Shown one piece after another: positions 5,891 to 9,139 of a stretch of DNA of 9,139 nucleotides (positions within the stretch are counted from its first letter, which is position 1; every line of letters starts with the position of its first letter). Under the pieces are notes generated by a model. That model saw nothing but the letters and a program-made list of their open reading frames with translations, was not told the origin of the DNA and did no database searches. Source of the stretch: Nocardioides sp. (lineage in GTDB: Bacteria > Actinomycetota > Actinomycetes > Propionibacteriales > Nocardioidaceae); contig DOWL01000159.1 of assembly GCA_003519585.1 (NCBI GenBank), positions 5,656 to 14,794 of the forward strand. Direction: 5' to 3'. The translations under genes and the position numbers were made by a program.

Positions 5891-6693
5891 ACGTCGAAGA
5901 TGCCAGCCAGCACCTGGGCGACGCCGTCCTCGTCGTTGCTGGGAGCGATGCGGTCGACGGCCGCCAGCACAGACGTGTGAGCGTTGGCCATGGCGTACGG
6001 CGTACCGGCCCACGCCAGCATCGGCAGGTCGTTGGGCATGTCGCCGAAGGCGATCACGTCGGCCGGGGCGACGCCGAGGTGCTCGGCCAGCAGCGCCAAG
6101 GTGGTGGCCTTGGTGACGTCCGCTGCGCTGATCTCGAGCAGCGTGCTGGTCGAGGACCAGGTGATCGTGACCCGATCACCGAGCGCCGCCTCCGCGGCAT
6201 CCCAGTAGTCCTGCGGTGAGAGCTCCTCGTGTCGGGCCAGCAGCTTGAGCGCCGGTCCGTCCACCAGCTCGTCGATCGGCGCGCGCCGGGCGCCGGGCGG
6301 CACCGGATGGCGTTCCCGGAACTCCGGCTCCAACCCGAGCCCGGTGAGCGACTCCACCGCGAACGCCGATCCGGGGACCGCAGCACGCAGGTCTGCGCAG
6401 ACCTCACGCAGCGTCGTCGGGTCGATCTCCCGGCGCAGCCGGGGCCGGTCGGCCCCGACGTCCCACACCAGCGCACCGTTGGAGACGATGGCCAACCCGT
6501 GGTCACCCACATGGTCGAAGACCTCTTCGGCCCAGCGCAGCGGCCGGCCGGTCACGAAGACGACCGGCACCCCCGCCGCCTCCACGGCGAGCAGCACGTC
6601 GCGGGTGCGCTCGGAGATGCTGCCGTCGGACCGCACCAGCGTCCCGTCGAGATCGGTGGCGACCAGTCCGGGCCGGGTCATGGGGAGGCTCAC
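5887..6693 (-). CDS. Cof-type HAD-superfamily phosphatase (second copy), 268 aa
   Basis: A cytosolic Mg-dependent phosphatase of the HAD superfamily, Cof/YbiV-like branch with a C2 cap, acting in that branch mostly on sugar phosphates or small phosphorylated metabolites. All motifs are intact: I is DLDGT with nucleophile D14 and acid/base D16; II is T48 in VFVTGRP; III is K195 in ADVTKATTL; IV is GDMPND with D218 and D222. The cap domain lies between about 80 and 180. SNGA (71-74) is also typical. Length fits. The GTG at 6693 overlaps the acetyltransferase stop (GTGA, 6690-6693); ATG 6681 is an alternative that loses four residues. No Shine-Dalgarno is visible, so translation is probably coupled. 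Substrate unknown. It resembles the 274-aa HAD gene two positions upstream in the operon and may be an old duplicate. Confidence 0.93.
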   Translation of the reverse strand: MSLPMTRPGLVATDLDGTLVRSDGSISERTRDVLLAVEAAGVPVVFVTGRPLRWAEEVFDHVGDHGLAIVSNGALVWDVGADRPRLRREIDPTTLREVCADLRAAVPGSAFAVESLTGLGLEPEFRERHPVPPGARRAPIDELVDGPALKLLARHEELSPQDYWDAAEAALGDRVTITWSSTSTLLEISAADVTKATTLALLAEHLGVAPADVIAFGDMPNDLPMLAWAGTPYAMANAHTSVLAAVDRIAPSNDEDGVAQVLAGIFDV

Positions 6694-7172
6694 CGCAGGG
6701 GTCGGGCCATGACCAGCTCACCGTCGCCGTTGCTGCCGCGCAGCTCGGTGAACCCGCACTTGGCCAGCACCCGGATGCTGGGGGTGTTGTCGGGGAGCAC
6801 GCTCGCCCGGATGCGTACGCCGGCCCGGTCGGCTCCGGCGAGCAGCGCGGTGAGCGCCTCGGTGGCGACGCCCGCGCCGCGGGCATCCTCGACCAGGCCG
6901 TAGCCCACCTCGGTCTCGGGGACGCCGTCGTTGGCCGGCTCTGGCGGCCCGAAGAAGCCGATCGAGCCCACGACGACGTGGTCGAGCTCGATCGAGCGGG
7001 GTCCCCACGGGTCGCCATCGCGCCAGATCGACGCGGCGTCGCGGTCGTCCTCGCGCGGGAAGTCGGGGTGCCAGCCCGACGCTCGTTCGCCGTCGCGCAC
7101 CCGGGCGACATCGTCCGCGGTCCACAGAGGGAGCCGGAGCCGCCCGGTGTCGACGACCTGCGGCAGGGACAT
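6690..7172 (-). CDS. GNAT-family N-acetyltransferase (RimJ/RimL-like), 160 aa
   Basis: An acetyl-CoA-dependent N-acetyltransferase of the GNAT fold. The start TGRLRLPLWTADDVARV (9-25) is typical of RimJ/RimL-type members. Motif A is EVGYGLVEDARGAGVATEAL (88-107), with the pyrophosphate-binding R98-G-A-G-V-A103. Motif B follows as VLPDNTPSIRVLAKCGF (125-141), with the usual N129 and S132. Length is normal for a single domain. The ATG at 7172 begins on the last base of the upstream HAD stop (TGATG), with GGGAAG 8 bases upstream inside that gene. Its own stop overlaps the next HAD gene's GTG. The acceptor could be a protein N-terminus, an amino acid or a small amine; the context between two phosphatases does not decide it. 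Confidence 0.92.
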   Translation of the reverse strand: MSLPQVVDTGRLRLPLWTADDVARVRDGERASGWHPDFPREDDRDAASIWRDGDPWGPRSIELDHVVVGSIGFFGPPEPANDGVPETEVGYGLVEDARGAGVATEALTALLAGADRAGVRIRASVLPDNTPSIRVLAKCGFTELRGSNGDGELVMARPLR

Positions 7173-7996
7173 CAGAAGTACTTCCCGAGCTCGAGCGCCG
7201 CGCCGTCCTCGCCCACCGTGGCGGTCACGTCGTCGGCGGCGTCGATCACCGGCTGCACGGCCTGCCCCATCGCCACGCCACGCCCGGCCCACTGCAGCAT
7301 CTCGATGTCGTTGCGACCGTCGCCGATGGCCAGCACGTCCGTCTGGGCGACGCCGAGCCGCTCGGCGACATGTGCCAGGCCCGAGGCCTTGGAGACCCCC
7401 ATCGGCGCCAGGTCGAGCCACGCGGTCCACCCGACGACGTAGTCGGTGCCGTGCAGCCCGAGCTCGCGGGCCAGGGCCAGGAAGTCCTCGGCCGTCGCTT
7501 CCGGGTCGCGGATGATCACGCGGCTGACCGGGGCCGAGACCAGGTCGTCGACCTCGGTGAGGATCATCTGGCCCGACAGCTCACCGGTCGGGAACTCCTT
7601 GCTCACGCGGTAGCCGACCCCGCGCTCCTCGACCGCGACCAGCGCCTTCGGGTGGCGCTCGAGGACCGCGCGGACCGCGGGCGCGGCGTCGAAGGTCTCC
7701 TCCGCGACCACCTCGAGTGGCGGGTAGCGGAAGACCACGGCGCCGTTGCTGGCCACCACCCAGAGCGGTTCGGTGCCGTCGAGATACAGCTCCAGACGGT
7801 CGGCCACCGGGATCATGCCGTGCGGCGAGCGCCCACTGGCCAGGACGACGTGGCAGCCGGCGTCGCGCGCGCGGCGTACGGCGTCGCCGACGGCGGGCGC
7901 GATCTCCTCATGGGTGGTGCCGGCTCCCTCGACCCACTTGAGCAGGGTCCCGTCGATGTCGAGGGCGACCAGCCCCGGGACCCAGCGCTCAGCCAT
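7172..7996 (-). CDS. Cof-type HAD-superfamily phosphatase (first copy), 274 aa
   Basis: A second phosphatase of the Cof-like HAD group. Motif I is [10 protein letters not shown] with D13 and D15; motif II is S54 in VVLASGRSP; motif III is K203 in GVSKASGL; motif IV is [11 protein letters not shown] with D226 and D230. SNGAVVF (83-89) and a C2-type cap (about 90-185) fit the class. The ATG at 7996 lies inside the end of serS, overlapping it by 8 bases, with only a weak GAAG 7 bases upstream, so ribosomes probably pass from serS. The stop overlaps the acetyltransferase start. It shares fold and motif order with the gene at 5887-6693, but motif II residue (Ser against Thr) and cap sequence differ, so the two probably have different substrates. 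HAD genes directly after serS are common in actinobacteria, as I recall. Confidence 0.93.
   Translation of the reverse strand: MAERWVPGLVALDIDGTLLKWVEGAGTTHEEIAPAVGDAVRRARDAGCHVVLASGRSPHGMIPVADRLELYLDGTEPLWVVASNGAVVFRYPPLEVVAEETFDAAPAVRAVLERHPKALVAVEERGVGYRVSKEFPTGELSGQMILTEVDDLVSAPVSRVIIRDPEATAEDFLALARELGLHGTDYVVGWTAWLDLAPMGVSKASGLAHVAERLGVAQTDVLAIGDGRNDIEMLQWAGRGVAMGQAVQPVIDAADDVTATVGEDGAALELGKYF
7181..7186 (-). promoter_or_regulatory. Ribosome binding site of the acetyltransferase gene
   Basis: GGGAAG on the minus strand, 8 bases before the ATG at 7172 and inside the last codons of the upstream HAD gene. It is a partial Shine-Dalgarno match, but supports ATG 7172 as the start and a coupled TGATG junction. 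Confidence 0.45.
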
Positions 7997-9139
7997 GCAC
8001 TGGCTTCAAGACCTCGAGGCCACCCAGGTGCGGACGGAGGGCCTGCGGGACGGTGACCGAGCCATCGGCGTTCTGGTGGGTCTCGAGGATCGCCACGATC
8101 GTGCGGGTGCTCGCGCAGAGCGTGCCGTTGAGGGTTGCGACCGGCCGGGTCCCGTCGGGGAACCGGCCGCGGATGTCGAGGCGGCGGCTCTGGAACTCCG
8201 TGCAGTTGGACGTCGAGGTGAGCTCGCGGTAACGGCCCTGGGTGGGGATCCACGCCTCGCAGTCGAACTTGCGGACCGCGGAGAGGCCCAGGTCGCCCGC
8301 CGCGGTGTCGATGACGCGGTAGGAGAGTTCGAGCTTGTCGAGGAACTCCTTCTCCCAGGCCAGCAGCCGTTGGTGCTCGGCGTCGGACTCCTCGACGGTG
8401 GTGTAGACGAACATCTCGACCTTGTCGAACCAGTGCACCCGGATGATGCCCTTGGTGTCCTTGCCGTGCGAGCCGGCCTCCTTGCGGAAGCACGGGCTGA
8501 ACGCGGCATAGCGCAGTGGCAGCGCCCCGACGTCGAGGATCTCGTCGGAGTGGTAGGCCGCCATCGGGACCTCGGAGGTGCCGACGAGGTAGAGGTCCTC
8601 GCCTTGGATCTTGTAGACGTCGTCGGCAGCCTGGCCCAGGAAGCCGGTGCCTTCCATGGCGCGCGGCCGGACCAGCGACGGCGCGATCACCTGGGTGAAG
8701 CCGGCCGCCCGGGCCTGCTCCATGGCGAGGTTGACCAGGGCCAACTCCAGCTGCGCTCCGACGCCGGTGAGGAAGTAGAACCGCGAGCCCGACACCTTGG
8801 CGCCGCGCTCGATGTCGATGGCGCCGAGCATCCGCCCGAGCTCGACGTGGTCCCGCGGCTCGAACCCCTCGGCTGCGAAGTCGCGGGGTGTGCCGACCGT
8901 CTCGAGCACGGTGTAGTCGTCTTCGCCACCGGCCGGCGCAGCGTCGTGGGCGAGGTTGGGGATCGAGAGCACCGCGCTCTGCCACGCCTCCTCGGCCTCC
9001 GTCTGGGCCGCCTCAGCGGCCTTCACCTCCGCCGCGAGCTCCTTGGTGCGGGCCAGCAGGGCCTGCTTCTCGTCGCCCTGCGCCTGGGGGATCTGCTTGC
9101 CCAGGGACTTCTGCTCGGCGCGCTTGGCCTCGAACTCGG
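7989..9139 (-). CDS. serS: Seryl-tRNA synthetase, 5' end outside the window (382 aa visible)
   Basis: A class II aminoacyl-tRNA synthetase that charges tRNA-Ser in the cytosol. The visible part begins inside the N-terminal coiled-coil tRNA-binding arm, Lys/Glu/Ala/Gln-rich, from 9137 to about 8950. The catalytic core follows: motif 1 around [18 protein letters not shown] (about 8700-8755), the serine-binding TSEVP loop (about 8568-8582), motif 2 [14 protein letters not shown] (about 8449-8490), and motif 3 [17 protein letters not shown] (about 8083-8133). The C-terminal [11 protein letters not shown] is typical. The frame stays open to the window edge, and the arm reads on beyond the GTG at 9026, so the true start is upstream; about 40-50 residues are missing compared with usual lengths near 420-430. 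The stop is TGA at 7989-7991, 8 bases into the next gene. Confidence 0.97.
   Translation of the reverse strand, partial: EFEAKRAEQKSLGKQIPQAQGDEKQALLARTKELAAEVKAAEAAQTEAEEAWQSAVLSIPNLAHDAAPAGGEDDYTVLETVGTPRDFAAEGFEPRDHVELGRMLGAIDIERGAKVSGSRFYFLTGVGAQLELALVNLAMEQARAAGFTQVIAPSLVRPRAMEGTGFLGQAADDVYKIQGEDLYLVGTSEVPMAAYHSDEILDVGALPLRYAAFSPCFRKEAGSHGKDTKGIIRVHWFDKVEMFVYTTVEESDAEHQRLLAWEKEFLDKLELSYRVIDTAAGDLGLSAVRKFDCEAWIPTQGRYRELTSTSNCTEFQSRRLDIRGRFPDGTRPVATLNGTLCASTRTIVAILETHQNADGSVTVPQALRPHLGGLEVLKPVHG

Noticed and set aside
5240..5980. Plus-strand open frame opposite the secreted protein gene
   Set aside because: The translation is Asp/Arg/Gly-rich with no signal or domain, while the minus strand shows a signal peptide, a domain and a membrane anchor in one frame.
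9024..9026. GTG as the start of seryl-tRNA synthetase
   Set aside because: The frame stays open upstream to the window edge and continues the Lys/Glu-rich coiled-coil arm expected of this enzyme, so the true start lies outside the window.

Overview
The window is a GC-rich (roughly 70%) stretch of actinobacterial chromosome. A bacterial proteasome activator gene, frequent GTG starts, stop/start overlaps between genes and the overall gene set point to a high-GC actinomycete. The protein style and one intergenic repeat suggest Nocardioides or a relative in the Propionibacteriales; the genus is inference. There is no tRNA, rRNA, CRISPR array, transposase or phage gene. The window is mostly core or near-core genome.

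Region 1 (22-2439, minus strand): a single-domain LuxR-type regulator (22-366), a polytopic membrane protein of unknown function (533-1648), and a carbon-nitrogen hydrolase of the nitrilase superfamily (1660-2439). The hydrolase and membrane protein genes are 11 bases apart and probably co-transcribed. The regulator has its own 166-base leader.

Region 2 (2506-5079, plus strand): a MobA-like nucleotidyltransferase, a small acidic DUF6457-type protein, a PIG3-type NAD(P)H:quinone oxidoreductase, and Bpa/PafE, the ATP-independent activator of the 20S proteasome. The oxidoreductase and bpa overlap by four bases. The set diverges from region 1 across a 66-base spacer.

Region 3 (5080-5248): no gene. 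It holds a composite inverted repeat made of two copies of a 41-43 base element facing each other around a GC-rich hairpin. It lies between converging genes, so it may end transcription in both directions, and it looks like a dispersed REP-type element.

Region 4 (5249-9139, minus strand): seryl-tRNA synthetase (5' end outside the window), a Cof-type HAD phosphatase, a GNAT acetyltransferase, a second Cof-type HAD phosphatase, and a secreted C-terminally anchored protein with a possible TIMP/NTR-like fold. Every junction in this five-gene series is an overlap of 1 to 8 bases, so it reads as one translationally coupled operon headed by serS or by something upstream of it.

No clearly new multi-gene system stands out. 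The best leads are the composite intergenic repeat, the anchored secreted protein at the end of the serS operon, the paired HAD phosphatases around an acetyltransferase, and the free-standing DUF6457 protein next to MobA.
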